From Ailurus styani (Eukaryota > Chordata > Mammalia > Carnivora > Ailuridae): DNA of 64,000 nucleotides. Position 1 is the stretch's first letter; every line of letters begins with the position of its first letter. The position numbers and the translations under genes are program-made. Shown here piece after piece: positions 32,607 through 44,314 of the stretch. Location: positions 1,390,527 through 1,454,526 of the forward strand of contig LNAC01000272.1 in assembly GCA_002007465.1 (NCBI GenBank), read 5' to 3'. The notes under the pieces were generated by a model. That model saw nothing but the letters and a program-made list of their open reading frames with translations, made no database searches and was not told where the DNA came from.

Positions 32607-33609
32607 GAATGGGTGCGGGGATATTTGGGAGTAAGTAGGCTAAAATGTCTATCGTGACCTTTACTGAATACTAAAAAGCTTGGCACTTGAATGTTCTTCT
32701 GTTTAAGGGTCAATTGATAAGTACAAAACTCTGATTCCTGAGTCTTGCTTCATTCTTGGGTACAATATCCTCAGAAGATTGGGTGAGGCTTAGGGATGAG
32801 GGGAGGGTCTCTTGAACACATTTCTTGATCATAAAATGCTTCATGTTTTTTGAGTGCTTTTAAAAAGTCATATGCTTATATTCCATCATGTTGTAATTTC
32901 TAAAAGTATCAGTCCCCTGTTCATTTAGGGGGGAGAAAGGGTCTTTCACTGCAGATAGTTTGAGAGACTCCATGAAGCAGACTCCATGAAAATCAAGAAA
33001 TGCTATTTACAAGATGGCACCATCAAGATTAAAGACAAGCTACACAATGGAAGAAAATGTTTGCAACACATGTAACTAACAAAGACCTAGTATCTAAAAT
33101 GCATAAAGAACTCATTCAAATCAATTAGAAAAACGGGCAAAATCTTGATGAGGCACTTCATATAAAAAGAAAGCCTAATGCCCAATAAACATATTAAAAG
33201 GCCTCCACCTCATTAGTCATCAGGGAGAGGAAAATTAAAACCACAGTGAAAACCACATACACAGTCAACAGATTGGCAGAGACTTAAAAGATTCACAAGC
33301 CTAAATGTTGGTGGGGAAGCTGTGCATTGCAAGAACTCTCATATTTATTGCTCTTGAGAGTGTAAATTACAACTACTTTGGAAAACTTGTTGGCGGTATC
33401 TTCTAACGCTGAACACACACATATGCTGTATTACCCAACAATTCCTAGGGACCCAATGGAAACACATTACATATGTGAACAAATAAGGTGGACAAGGATA
33501 TTCACAGAATCATCATTTATAGTAGCCCCCCAGTGAAAACAACCCAGATGTCTACCGGCTGTGGAAAGTGTAAATAAATGGCGGGATGGTCACACAGTGG
33601 AATGTTCTA

Positions 33610-33795
33610 CGGTAGTGGTTCTCAAAACACAGACCACACATCAGTGACAGCGGCAGCACCTAGGGACTTGTTAGGAATGCAAATTCTTGGGTCTCGCTTC
33701 AGACCTAGCAGACCAGAGACTCTGGAGGTGGGGCTCAGTCCTTATTCTAACAAAGCTTTCAGAGGATTCTGATGTTAAAGACTGAGAACAACGGA
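33610..33795 (+). mobile_element. hAT-Charlie non-autonomous element (MER3/MER5 group)
   Basis: TAGTGGTTCTCAAAACACAG, then GACTTGTTAGGAATGCAAAT, TCTTGGGTCTCGCTTCAGAC, ACTCTGGAGGTGGGGCTCAG, and GAGGATTCTGATGTTAAAGA with GAGAACAAC at the end. Terminal TAGTGGTTCTCA and reversed TGAGAAC are the hAT-type ends. Confidence 0.8.
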
Positions 33796-33799
33796 TCTA

Positions 33800-35080
33800 C
33801 AGAAAAAAAAAAAAGAATAACATAATTTGGGGCAGCAATGTGAATGAATTACACAAACATAAACTGTTTTCCTCAGTTTTTCATGGTTCCCCTTAGGGAT
33901 CAGCAGGACATTTGAGTGGGTTGACTCTTCTATGAATTCAGAAATGTCCCCATTCTATGATGGTTCTCATCCAGTTGGTCAGCCCCAACTTGGGATCAAA
34001 GTCTCATGGTGGGGAGCTGTAGGACTAGACATTAGAGGTCACCGATGGGGTCTGGAGATGAGGAAGGGTGCCCTTTGGGCCTACAGAAACATTGCACCTG
34101 GACATGAAGTTCATGGTCAAGCCTGGAGCTGAGCTTGCCAGAACTCTTGTTGGATTTCTTGAGCTGGAGCCTCCCAGGCCTGGCTGTGGTTGAAGAAAAC
34201 CATTCTGCTGATAGACGTCCCCAAGGGTCTGAATGGAGGAGGTCTCTGGAGACCAGCTATCCCTAGACCAAGAGATTGGTGGAGGTGGAGGCTCTGGGCA
34301 GATGTGCTTGGCTTACTCCTGGCTCCACATCTCTGGCCCTTGGTCATTGCTCTTCTTGCTGCTGCCAAGACAGTCTGGAGCCACACTTGCTGGAGAGTTT
34401 CCCTGACACTGGTTACCATTTCTTTGTGCAGACAGTTTATTCTGGTGTTGCCTCCCTGGGGACCACATGAATTCCTGAGCTTCTTATGCCTTTCACTCCT
34501 CCCCCTCTTTTCTCCAGATAGTCCTTAAAGATTAACGATTCCCTTAAAGGTCAGGAGGTAGATGTAAAAGTCAAATGTTTGAAGGTGTTGTGATAATTTC
34601 ATTAGAGCATTATGCACCTGCATGGCTCCTGGCCAACGGGGAGCTCATGACAGTGAAAGGCGTGGTTCACTGAACTCACCCATCCCTACAGATCTCGATA
34701 CATTGCACATAGGATTGACTCCCAAACTGACGTCCCTAGCCCGGTCCTCTTGTCTAAGCTCTAGCTGCAATACCAGTCATTCATGCGGTATTTTCACTTT
34801 AACCCAAACAGATTGTCTTCACGTTGACTTCTCACTGCCTCCACTGCGCAAACTGGCTCCTCCCCTAGCGCACCAGTCACGCAGCATCCAGGACCCAGGT
34901 GCTTCCCTGGTGCCTCAGGTCTCCTCATCAGCCACATCCAATCTACAAGCACATTCCTTTGGTTCTGCCTTTGAAATATACATGTTATCCAACCACTGCT
35001 TCTTCTCTCAACTTCCTTTCCCTGAGAACAATCCACAACCATTTTTCTCCTACATTTCTGCATGAATGCTTTCAGGGGTC
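33800..35080. other. Unassigned sequence
   Basis: No gene or confident repeat. Overlapping open frames at 34117-34528 on both strands lack domains. Confidence 0.4.
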
Positions 35081-35089
35081 TCTTTTGTC

Positions 35090-35565
35090 TGTTCTTGTCC
35101 CCTTCAGCCCACTCTGCAGACAGCCTCCAGCGTGATTTTTTGAAATACGGAACTCAGATGACTTAGATGCCTGGGTTAAATCCATGCTATGGTTTCCCGT
35201 TGCACTTGAATAAGGTCCACATTTCTTGATGTACCGAGGGGATGATCTAGTCCCTGCTATTTCTTTGACCTCATCTTTCTGGCTCTTCTTTTCCAGGTTA
35301 ACGGTGCTCTAGCCTTGTTGGCCCTCTCGCTCTCCCTCAAGCAGGATGCCATCATTCCTGATTCACAACCTTTACCTTCACTATTGTTTCCCTCTGGAAT
35401 GTTCACCCTGCCTCCCAGGCGGTCACATAGCTGTCTCCTCATCATTTATGCCTCTGCTCAGAGACATCTTTGTTTTATCTGTGATATCATGCCCTGCCCC
35501 AGTACTCTTATTACACATTATTTTCTTCATAGCATTCACTATCCAAAACTTTGTTGTATTACTGA
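35090..35565 (+). mobile_element. L2 LINE 3' region
   Basis: Follows L2 order: TTAAATCCATGCTATGGTTT, AATAAGGTCCACATTTCTTG, GATGATCTAGTCCCTGCTAT, TTTGACCTCATCTTTCTGGC, a TTCCCTCTGGAATGTTCACC block, CTCAGAGACATCTTTG and TTTTCTTCATAGCATTCACT. Decayed but well ordered. Confidence 0.75.
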
Positions 35566-35569
35566 GTCT

Positions 35570-38220
35570 TAGTTGAAAGATATGGTGTTGGCAAGAATAT
35601 AAAGCAAGGGAAGAAACACATGGAACAGAACAATTGGCCAGGTCATAGTCCCGTAACCAAACATGCCCAGGCATCAGCTGTGAGCCAGGCGCGATAGCAG
35701 GGGACAGAGTCAGAAATAGGAAGTAGATGTAGCCCTGACCCTCATGAATCTCAGTGTCTAGCGTGACAAGAGACGTTTTCAAGAAAGCTCGGGAGCATAA
35801 CAAGTGGTGTGCGTTGGGGGAATGGAGGACAGTACAGAGGGGTTCGAAGTTTGATGAGTAATTATATTTGGTGAGGAAGGACGTGGGAATTCTGGAATCG
35901 ACTTCTAGGTTCTGAGCCTGGGCAGCTCAGTGAGAAGAGTGAAACCATCAATTTATGGTCAGAAAGTGGGAAAGCTTGTCTCTGGCAACCCCTGATGTCT
36001 TCAGGAACCCCCTGGCTAGAATCCATGGTGGTCAAAAGCCAACCGTGGTTGTGTTCAGAATGTAGCTGATGTTAAGGATGGAGCAGCAGGGTGAGGTCAT
36101 TAGCCAGAGGACTTTTGGTTAAGATGGTTCAGAAAAGAGGGAGAGAAGCAGACTGTCTCCTAGGAAGGCCTGGATTCCTGGGCAGGCCTCCCTGGATCCA
36201 AGTCCTCTTGGACTCTGTTCTGCAGGTCATTCACACTCCTTCTGTTGCTGTTCTTGTCAGCAGTGACCTCTCAGTGCATAGAAACCTGTCTCATTCTCCA
36301 GAGTCCAAGAGCTGGAGCTCTGGGTTGACTCATTGGAATACATTATGATCTATAGTCTGGAGCCCTGGCTACCGACTTTTCAAGCTATAGTTGTTTGTTT
36401 TATTTCAGTGAATGTTTAAGGATTCCATCAATTAGTTCCTGGAAGCCAATGGGTTTTGTATACAGAGAGTTCCGATTTGAGGAGGAGCTGCCCTCTACTT
36501 GGTACTAGGCAAGCACACACATCTTGGCTCCTTCCAGACCCTGGAAAGCTGGTGTCTGAGGCCATTGTCTATGGCTGCCTTGCTGCGGGCGTCGCGCCGA
36601 CATAAGATGCAAGTTCTAACTCCCAGTCCTCAGCCTCACCTTTCACGTACAGTTTCTAGCAAAAATAGGCAAATTGGCATGGTGACTTCTGTACATAATT
36701 TAGGCTCAAAATTATGGCTCTTTCTGCAAACAAAACTTTACCCTAAACACAGTGGTCATAGCTGGGAATGATCTGAGTCAGAAGTTCATTTCCTCGATGT
36801 GTAACCAGGAAACTTCACATCTTAAGTGAGATGGTATTTGTGATGTCTCAGAAATATTTGAAAGAATATGTTCTTCAGTTGAGCAGAAAATCTAAGAGAG
36901 ATGCTCACCAAACACTTTTCTTTTATCCGTATTGGCCAACTATGACCTGGTTTCCCAAAGAAGAAATACATTTACTGCCTGTTAAGGGGGTGTACGGCCT
37001 AGCTTCTGAATACTAACCCACTAAGTAAGGTGTTAAAACTGCTGTGCGTCCTCAGGTTCTCATTTTCATCCCAATTCCTGAAGTCTATATTTTAGCCTAA
37101 ACCCAGAGTATTCTGGAGTTTTGCTTCCAGGGATGTTTAACATGTGGTTTCTTTTCTTTACTCCACAGCCTCCCCTCCCCCACCCCCTGCCCCATAATGA
37201 ATGGTTGATGATCTCAAGGGGAGTTCAGCCAGCTTCAATGTAAAGATATGCCGCTCGTGGTTCACGCCATATAATCTTCCTAAGTACATATACGTTTTCT
37301 AGAGCACAAATTATTGAACAAAGACACTGTTAGAAAAGTGGTTTGAAGACAAGAGATCAGCTAATTTGTATTTATATCAGGGATATAAAATGCAGGGAGC
37401 ATGATCACCTGCTCACTTGTTTTCAAAGGTGCCGACAGCGTGCTGTGCTGGAGGGTGGCGTCCCACATGTCGAAGGACTGTCTGGGCAGAGGAGGTCGGG
37501 TACACGGAAGGAGGAAGCAGTGATGTGAGGCACTGTGTCAAAGTCTTGTTTCCTAACATTTTTTCCATCCTGTAGAAGACCTTTAAGAAGTCCTTGGTAA
37601 AAGGCTTTTGTAGGCAACTAAGTTTGAAAAGTGCTATGTATTTTGTCTCCCATTTGGGAATTTTCAGAGGAAGAGAGTACCACCAAAACTCTGAGAAAAT
37701 CTTCAACCAAGAAACCCACTTTGTATAAGTGGACCGTAGAGTGTGTTTTGTGGGAGAGGGACTCCTAGTGATGTTGCATGAGCTAGAGGTCCTTAGAGCA
37801 GAGTCCAGGAGGGAGGGCTTTCCTCCCTGATTCTGAGGCTCTGAGGGGTGGGACCCGGAGCACCAGAGAGGGAAGGCTGATGCTGGGTTTCAGACGGGTG
37901 TTAGGAAGTGTCCATCACAACTGGGTGGAGGGACCAGAGACCCACAGTCGGGGCACGAGGATGGAGGGACAGGTAAATGGCCCCCACACACTTCCCTCTA
38001 GTGTCTAGTCAGTCACGTCCCCAGCAGGACAGTCCATCTGACACCAGCCTTGGTTTATCCTTCCTGCTTTTTGACGCTGCGTGCCTGGCAGTGAGAAAAA
38101 CAGTAAAAGAGAGAAGGCTGTAATTAATGCTGAAGCTTGCCACGTGAAATGCCACGGCTGTTCGTGCTTCTGTCCCATGAGAAATGGGAGACGTGGCATT
38201 TCTATATCAGGTGAGGATAT
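35570..38220. other. Unique sequence
   Basis: 2.6 kb with no repeat family or exon I can name. Includes one CpG cluster around 36588-36602 (GCGGGCGTCGCGCCG). Confidence 0.45.
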
Positions 38221-38224
38221 TCTG

Positions 38225-38690
38225 ATTAAAATACAATTACACTTAAATGAGCAATCCTGCTTTTGAGAACACATTTCAAGGGAACAAACCTAAGCAGGAA
38301 AAAAAATATGCAATGAGATGCTCCTCTGTGAGCACCAGGATCAGGTTCCTGAAGTTTGAATGACAGGGGAATATTAAATAATTACGGTACGCTGGCCCGA
38401 TGGAATGTTATTTACCTATGAAAATAATAATTATGGAAGTTTTATAATGACCTGGAAATTCTTGTATTAAGTGGTACAAATTTACACATAAACTATAATT
38501 TAGGCTATATAAAATGGCCTGGAAACCTAGGTGGAAAAGAGAACATTAAAGCAACCATATCAGCATTTAAACAGTTGTTACGTGGGGGGTGGGCAAAAGA
38601 TAGCTTTTTCCCTACCTTTCCATGTTTTTAGAAATTCTCTAAAGTGAAATTGAATTACCTTTAAAATGAGACATACATATGAAACTTCAC
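38225..38690 (+). mobile_element. Old L1 (L1M) 3' end
   Basis: CAAGGGAACAAACCTAAGCA, AATTACGGTACGCTGGCCCG, ATGGAATGTTATTTACCTAT, then TTTTTAGAAATTCTCTAAAG match the old L1 ORF2 end and 3' UTR in order. Confidence 0.65.
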
Positions 38691-38694
38691 ATTC

Positions 38695-39170
38695 ATACGG
38701 TCTAGGTGATCACTCAGAGAAGTTTGGTAAAATCGGGCACCAAAAATCCCATTTAATTGTTCAATAAGATGACTTTTAAAGTACTGTATGTATCGTCACA
38801 ATCTGGATTTAAGTGCAGGCATGACATTACAAAGTATGTGCACAGTTTATAGCAGATTAAAATACTCTACAAGCCACTTTTGCTGTTACATCAAGATCTG
38901 AATTTTTACTTATTCAGTGTATTTACTGAAGTGACCAGCGGTCAGCGGTGAGCAAACAAGTTCCTTCCGACAATCACAGGGAAGTCATTTCACAAAGACG
39001 TTGCCTCCTACACCTTGGGACTTGGGCCTTTCCCTTTAACATGGGAAGTAATGAATTAAATTGAAAACCTCTCCCTTCCTTGTCATCCTCAGAACCAAAC
39101 CAAACCCACCACGGTCTGTGATGCACGCAGCCCTCTTGGAGCCGCGATCACTATGTTTCAATTCCAGAGT
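38695..39170. other. Unique sequence
   Basis: No repeat or gene recognised. Confidence 0.45.
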
Positions 39171-39186
39171 CTGGCCTCCGGGATTT

Positions 39187-39385
39187 TTTTTTTTTTAAAG
39201 ATTTTATTTATTTATTTCACAGAGGGAGAGAGATCACAAGGAGGCAGAGAGGCAGGCAGAGAGAGAGAGGGGGAAGCAGGCTCCCCGCTGAGCAGGGAGC
39301 CCGATGCGGGCCTCGATCCCAGGACCCTGAGATCATGACCTGAGCCGAAAGCAGAGGCTTTAACCCACTGAGCCACCCAGGTGCC
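39187..39385 (-). mobile_element. CAN-SINE (musteloid type)
   Basis: Minus strand, full length: poly-T, AAAGATTTTATTTATTTATT, GAGGCAGAGAGGCAGGCAG, GATCATGACCTGAGCCGAAA, ACTGAGCCACCCAGGTGCCC. Duplication CTGGCCTCCGGGATTT (39171-39186) versus CTGGCCTCCAGGATTT (39386-39401), one mismatch. Confidence 0.94.
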
Positions 39386-39401
39386 CTGGCCTCCAGGATT
39401 T

Positions 39402-40210
39402 AAACATCAGGCAAAAATCATTGAAAGGGGATCTGGTTCTTCCCTCTGTCATGCATTAAAACGGATCAAAGTTGGGATGCCCGGTTTTGTATTCACTTTC
39501 GGTCCCTGCGTCTCTTCTAGACTCTCTGACCATGCCCTAGCCCTCTCACGTCTGTTTCTCCGCTTTCTCTCCTTCCGATTCTGATCAGACAGACACAGGG
39601 ACATGCACACTGGGCACACGTGCACACATAGCCCTCCACAGAAGGGAGGGAAGGGGAAGAAGCTCAAGAGACAAAGCCAGACTCCAGCTGGAAGGAGGGC
39701 AGAAAGGCGCTTGTCTACACAGAACACTCACTGGTGGTGTCCACCAGCACTCCCTTCCACCCACACCCACCCAGCTGGGCTCCGATCCTGCTGGGCACCC
39801 CCCATGTGCATCTTAAGGCCATCTACCTCCTCATCCACTCACCCAGTCCCCATTTCCAGTGCCTCCCACCTGCATGACTTCTATGAGCCCCCAAACACGA
39901 CTCCCACTCCTCTGGGGTCGCCTTTGTTCAGTGGACATTCTTCAAATTAATCTTAGCGTACACGTCACTCTCACACCCCCAAGTCATCAGCGCTTGTGTT
40001 TGTTCTCAGAATAACGCCAAAGGATGTTTAGCTTCTTCCAGGACTTGGTCCCACCTCTGTTTTACCCTTAGACTCTCGTCCACCAACTTCCTGAATGTAT
40101 ATTTCCTCTCTGCTTCCCACCCAAGCTCCTGGCTTATTTCCCGCCCCCCTTCGCCCCCTGTGTCTCTGCCTCCGCACGCCATTCCCCACTCAATTGAAAG
40201 TCTTCCCCAT
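39402..40210. other. Unassigned, C-rich sequence
   Basis: Pyrimidine-rich text with no gene recognised. The 39.6-40.2 kb part may be decayed L2 leading into the clearer L2 at 40215. Confidence 0.4.
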
Positions 40211-40214
40211 CCTG

Positions 40215-40460
40215 CCACCTGGGTTCCAAATATAACTTTTTCCGGGAAGCCCTCCTGGTCCTTCCAGCCAGAGAGACCTTCGCCTTTCCTGTGATCCGAT
40301 AGTCCTATTGCTTTCAGTTTTACCTCTTTTTATCTTGGTCTAGTTATTTGTCCCTTTATCTCATGTCCTTGGAGGAAAGGATACTGTGTTCATCTTGACA
40401 TCCCCATAGAGCCTAGCACACCCCTGCATACAGTGCGTGCTCAATTATTCATCTTCGCAA
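40215..40460 (+). mobile_element. L2 3' end
   Basis: TCCGGGAAGCCCTCCTGGTC, then GTCTAGTTATTTGTCCC, a TGTCCTTGGAGGAAAGG block, ACTGTGTTCATCTTGACATC, CCCATAGAGCCTAGCAC and GTGCGTGCTCAATTATTC give the full L2 tail order. Confidence 0.85.
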
Positions 40461-40891
40461 AATTAAATATAAAGAGCTGAGAAGTCTTTCTGTTTACAAG
40501 AAATATGTATCCTCTGGGTACATTTTCCCTTAACAGTAATCTTACCCGTTTTGTCAGCAGAGGCATCCTCTTCAATGAGACCATCTAATTTAAACGGGAG
40601 TGTTTTGAGAAGAAAAAGTGAAAAGCTTAGGTAACAAGATCTGATCAAGTGTTGTATTTTACAGGGACGCCTGTCTTTGCTCTCTGTGCTCTAAGCAGGG
40701 ATGAGGAGAGGTGGAGACCAGTTTCCCTGCCTCTAAATGCCTGACAAATGATCAATTTAGAATTAGGTTCTAGGTCTCTGGAATCTGTCCATGTCGTTAA
40801 TTCTCTCTTGGAACCTCTAAAATTTAGACTCTTACCATGGTCCCTGCACTGTTGTTTATTACCATAAAAATATTGAAAAAATTACTGTGTT

Positions 40892-40945
40892 TGTGTGTGT
40901 GTGTGTGTATATATATATGTATTATATGCATTATATATATACATA
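40892..40945 (+). repeat. (TG)n-(TA)n microsatellite
   Basis: TG run of about eight units followed by TATATATATATG and a second ATATATATAC block. Confidence 0.9.
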
Positions 40946-41383
40946 TTCCCAATTACTACATAATTATATATTCTAGTTGAAAAGTATCATTCTTCATCTT
41001 CAGCATATCTTGAATGAGAACTATCTGAGATCCAATTTAATTTAAATAAAAATCAATTTTAATTTTTCAAGTCCATTTAACAAAAACAAAAATTCCATGT
41101 GTCCCTTACGGTGTTGGGGGAAACTGTGATGGGTACGGAGGAGCAGGTCTGTCCTGCATGCCCAGCCTATGTTGGTCTTGGGTATGTTTTTAGTATGTGA
41201 TTTGAGAACAATACATAATTCATCGGCAGCATCATTTTTACAGAGCAGCATTTATGAAGCTTTTCCTTGGGCTTGGGGCCATCTTGGCTGTTTCAGGATT
41301 TTGGTGAGCAGATTGAGTGATAATTTTAGGCTTCTAAAATCAGTCTGTGTCCCCTCGGTCACATGATACCATAAGCAGCTGGT

Positions 41384-41397
41384 GTTGCCTTGGCAAC
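41384..41397 (+). promoter_or_regulatory. RFX X-box (GTTGCCTTGGCAAC)
   Basis: Perfect inverted repeat GTTGCC-TT-GGCAAC, the ideal dimeric site for RFX-family factors (ciliary and other programmes). Exact 12-of-12 arm identity is rare by chance in 64 kb. Lies in unique sequence. Confidence 0.6.
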
Positions 41398-41435
41398 TTT
41401 ACAGAATAAAAGTGCTGCTTTTGGTAAAACTTTGA

Positions 41436-41445
41436 GTCACGTGAC
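41436..41445. promoter_or_regulatory. Palindromic E-box GTCACGTGAC
   Basis: Ten-base perfect palindrome containing CACGTG, the preferred site of USF and MiT/TFE (CLEAR-type) factors. Located 38 bases beyond the X-box. Confidence 0.55.
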
Positions 41446-42039
41446 CTAGCTCTGTAGCTGGGGAAGACGACCCAAAATTATTACTTACTTCTCCACCAAA
41501 ACAAACCCAGATTCGCAGAAGAGAAAAACAAATCCAGAACTCAAAGTCCCGCGTGAATTAATTACCCGCCTTGCCAACATCTGAAAGCCAAGTTTGCCTG
41601 ACTTTGTAATCTCAACGTGCTTGGATCTCTGTGATTCTTGGAGGCTTGTCTGCTCCTTTCCTCAGTCCTCCCGAGACGCAGGAAGGTGTGTTTCCCGGGA
41701 GTTAGCATGGCCAAGAGGAGAGCCACAGAGGCAATCAGTCCAGAGGGTTCTGATGACTGGCCTTTGGTCTCGTCTCACACCAGTCTCTTGCTGCACAGAG
41801 TTCAAGTTTTGCCCCAGTCTGCTGTGTGATTTGGGGACGGTGGGTTCATCTCCTGGGTAAGGCCTTCCTCTTCTCTTGCTGATGAGGAACCTACTGCCAA
41901 GAAATCATAGCATCACTCAGTGAAGGGACAAACCAGTCGGCCACAAAATCCAAACGGCCAACAGGATTCACTTAGATGTCCACATTACATAGCTATAGAC
42001 GGTGATAAAAACACTTTATGTTTAGTTTTTTTATAAGTA

Positions 42040-42430
42040 CCAGCTTTTAAAAGAATATCAGATAAACAGAAAAAAATATGAAGAAACAATAAAAATGACA
42101 TAATCCTGTCATTCAGAGGCCATCACTATTAATATTTTAGAAATTTTCCTTCCGTTTTAAAAGATGTTTCCTTATAAACAAATTATATATTTCCATACAA
42201 ACACACACACACACACACAGTTACTATTCCTCGTTCACATGAAAACCATTCCCCCACAACACCTGCGCACGTATCTGTTTATGTCCTTAGTCATCATATA
42301 TGAATAATTCATTCTTATTCTTTCATTTCATCATTTCCATGCTATTTGGCTTTTCTAATATTGTGCTATTATACGTAATACGGCAGAACATCTTTGCACT
42401 TAAGATAGAACGTCAAATGTGAGAAAACAA
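42040..42430 (-). mobile_element. Old L1 3' UTR fragment
   Basis: AAACAATAAAAATGACATAA, ATTCAGAGGCCATCACTATT, AATATTTTAGAAATTTTCC, and later TTTGCACTTAAG follow the reversed 3' UTR of old L1s that encode the CACTGTTAACATTTTGG block. Confidence 0.6.
42199..42219 (+). repeat. (CA)n microsatellite
   Basis: Ten uninterrupted CA units inside the L1 fragment. Confidence 0.95.
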
Positions 42431-43829
42431 TAACCAAATTTGTGTAAAAAGTCTTCAGGCTGTATACATGTTGAAAATGTACTTTCCCAGAAAAATGGTA
42501 TTATTTGCTCCTTCATCGGTAATGGATGAAAGTGCTGGGGTTTTTTTTGTTTTTGTTTTTGTTTTTTAGCACATCCTTGACAGCCCTGAATCATATCGGA
42601 TTTGTAAAAAAAGTAATTAACACCTGGTGTCTGGATCTTGGTTTCGAATTCAGTTCTCCAACTACAGGAACCAAGGGTCCTTGGGGAAGTGACTGATTTT
42701 TAGGTCTGGCACAGGAAATAGAGAAGATGAGCCTGGAAGCATCTTGTAGTGCCCGAGAATTAAGGACATGCTCAAAAAAGAAAGAGATGGAAAGTGTCAA
42801 AGATCCCAGGGCTGATGGTAGCACTCCCAGTGGCCAAAGTGGGAACCATTTGAGCAACTAAATAAATAAAGTAGTATTTAGATTAGAAGCCCAAGTATAA
42901 AATAAACATGCGCAAATCCATACTGATATAAATAATGACTGAATAAATAAATACATGGAAGAGAGTAGATGGATCTCCCACGCAGAGGAATTCCAAACAG
43001 ATGATGTGGGAGCCGGGCGATCAAGGAGATGGAGCCCAACTCCCCTCTCCTTACACAGGGCCGCATGGAGTCGCTTCCTTCCCAAGAGGACCACAGGGAG
43101 ACAGAGAGAAGGATTTGGGGGGAAACCAGACAAACACCACCTCTGCTGGGAGATCCCGGCGAGCATGAGAAGTCACGCAGACAGGACGCCATAACTTGAT
43201 TCAGGGCAAGTGGCACCTCAGCTCTGTGCTCTTCCTCCCCAAACAAGAAGTCCAGTCTAGTCGTGCGAGTAAGAGATAAAGATCGAGGGACATTCTCCCA
43301 AACGGCTGACTAACATCCCTCCACACTAAGTCATCGAAAGCAAGGAGACTCTGAGAAAGAGCCAAAAGGAGCCCAGGGAAATATGACATGGTGGCAGTTT
43401 TCATTTTCTAGTCTGGTCCCTTTCCTTTTGTGATTTCACAAATTCAAACCCTTGCCTGTTGTCCTAAAGGGCTGAAAGTTCTGGTAACACATTTGTCCCC
43501 CTCCCTAAAACAATGGCAAAGTGATGCCTCCCACTGACATTTTCCATCATATCGAATTTATTTTGGTGTAAGACTCGAGGTAGGGTTGCGACTGAATTTT
43601 TACCCAAAAGAAGAGCTTACCCTACCGAAATTATTTATTATAGAATTTATTCGGTCTTCACTGATTTGAAGCACTATTATGTATCATGTAGGCAATTTCT
43701 ATGTATGTTCGGGTACAGCAAGTTAATTTTCTCCATCCTCTCTGTCACCTGGGCTGCGTAAGCCATCGCTGGTTTCTTCTTGTGTCACCCAGTACCCCAA
43801 CTACTCCCTGGACCCCCACGGTCACTCTT
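42431..43829. other. Unassigned sequence
   Basis: 42625-42720 may be a decayed MIR. The rest shows no repeat or gene. Confidence 0.4.
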
Positions 43830-44310
43830 CACACAGCAGCTAGCCTGATGCTTTGCGATTGTGCGCATTTGATCGTGCAAACTCATCTTTCAAATCCGTC
43901 CTTTCCATCTAAATAAAATATAAAGCTGACCAAAGTACCTTACCAGGGTAAAATACACTCCTTACCCAAATAAAATCTCTTGCTGACCAAACCACCGTGG
44001 GCAGCTCTCCATCTTCCCTCCTCTGGCTGGCTACCATGCAAACATCCCTGAACCCTCCTGTTTCAGGACCTTTGCGCATACTGTTCCCTTTCGGGGGATG
44101 CTCTCAGCAGACTTTCCTCACAGCTGATTCCCCACTCCAAATCTCACCTGTTGCACGATCAACCTTCGGGGCCCTTGATGGTCTTTTCTGGGGGGATGAT
44201 CCCCGTTGGGTCAGCTCTGCACATTTTATCCTGCATCTCTCCTCCACAGGGCTCACTGCAACTCTCTCTCCTCCCCTGAGTATCAAAATACCCCACCCCA
44301 AATATCCACT
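43830..44310 (+). mobile_element. L2 LINE fragment
   Basis: CTTGCTGACCAAACCACCGT leads into CTGTTTCAGGACCTTTGCGC, ATACTGTTCCCTTTCGGGGG, CTCTCAGCAGACTTTCCTCA and CCAAATCTCACCTGTTGCAC, matching the L2 'GGGCCTTTGCACTTGCTGTTCCC' stretch and downstream order. Confidence 0.6.
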
Positions 44311-44314
44311 TTAG

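Larger units (their letters stand above)
29280..33575 (+). mobile_element. Long decayed L1 ORF2, plus strand, with nested insertions
   Basis: Old L1 whose ORF2 order can be followed through decay. The endonuclease-side text is near 29870-30220 (AGACAAAATAGATATTCAGG, CACTCTTCTCAAGCACACG). The middle region lies at 30580-31300 (AATTCAAAAATCAGTATCG, TTGCTAGAGGGAAACGTAAA, AATTTGTAGTTAAAGTTTTC). RT-side text runs 31510-31990 (AGTATAACACTGATATTGAA, a CATTTCAACAGACGCAGGAA block, AAGATTATCTACGAAAAAAC). The C-terminal part is at 33010-33575 (AAAACGGGCAAAATCTTGAT, AAACATATTAAAAGGCCTCC, AACAACCCAGATGTCTACCG). Stops and indels are frequent and nothing is translatable. Interrupters are an L1 3' end (30446-30550), a SINE (31310-31495), a 70-bp tandem (32151-32330) and a deleted SINE (32463-32606). 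32000-33000 is not clearly L1. Confidence 0.8.
40461..42035. other. Unique sequence with candidate regulatory sites
   Basis: No gene or transposon recognised. Includes a TG/TA microsatellite (40892-40945) and the X-box and E-box annotated separately. Confidence 0.5.
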
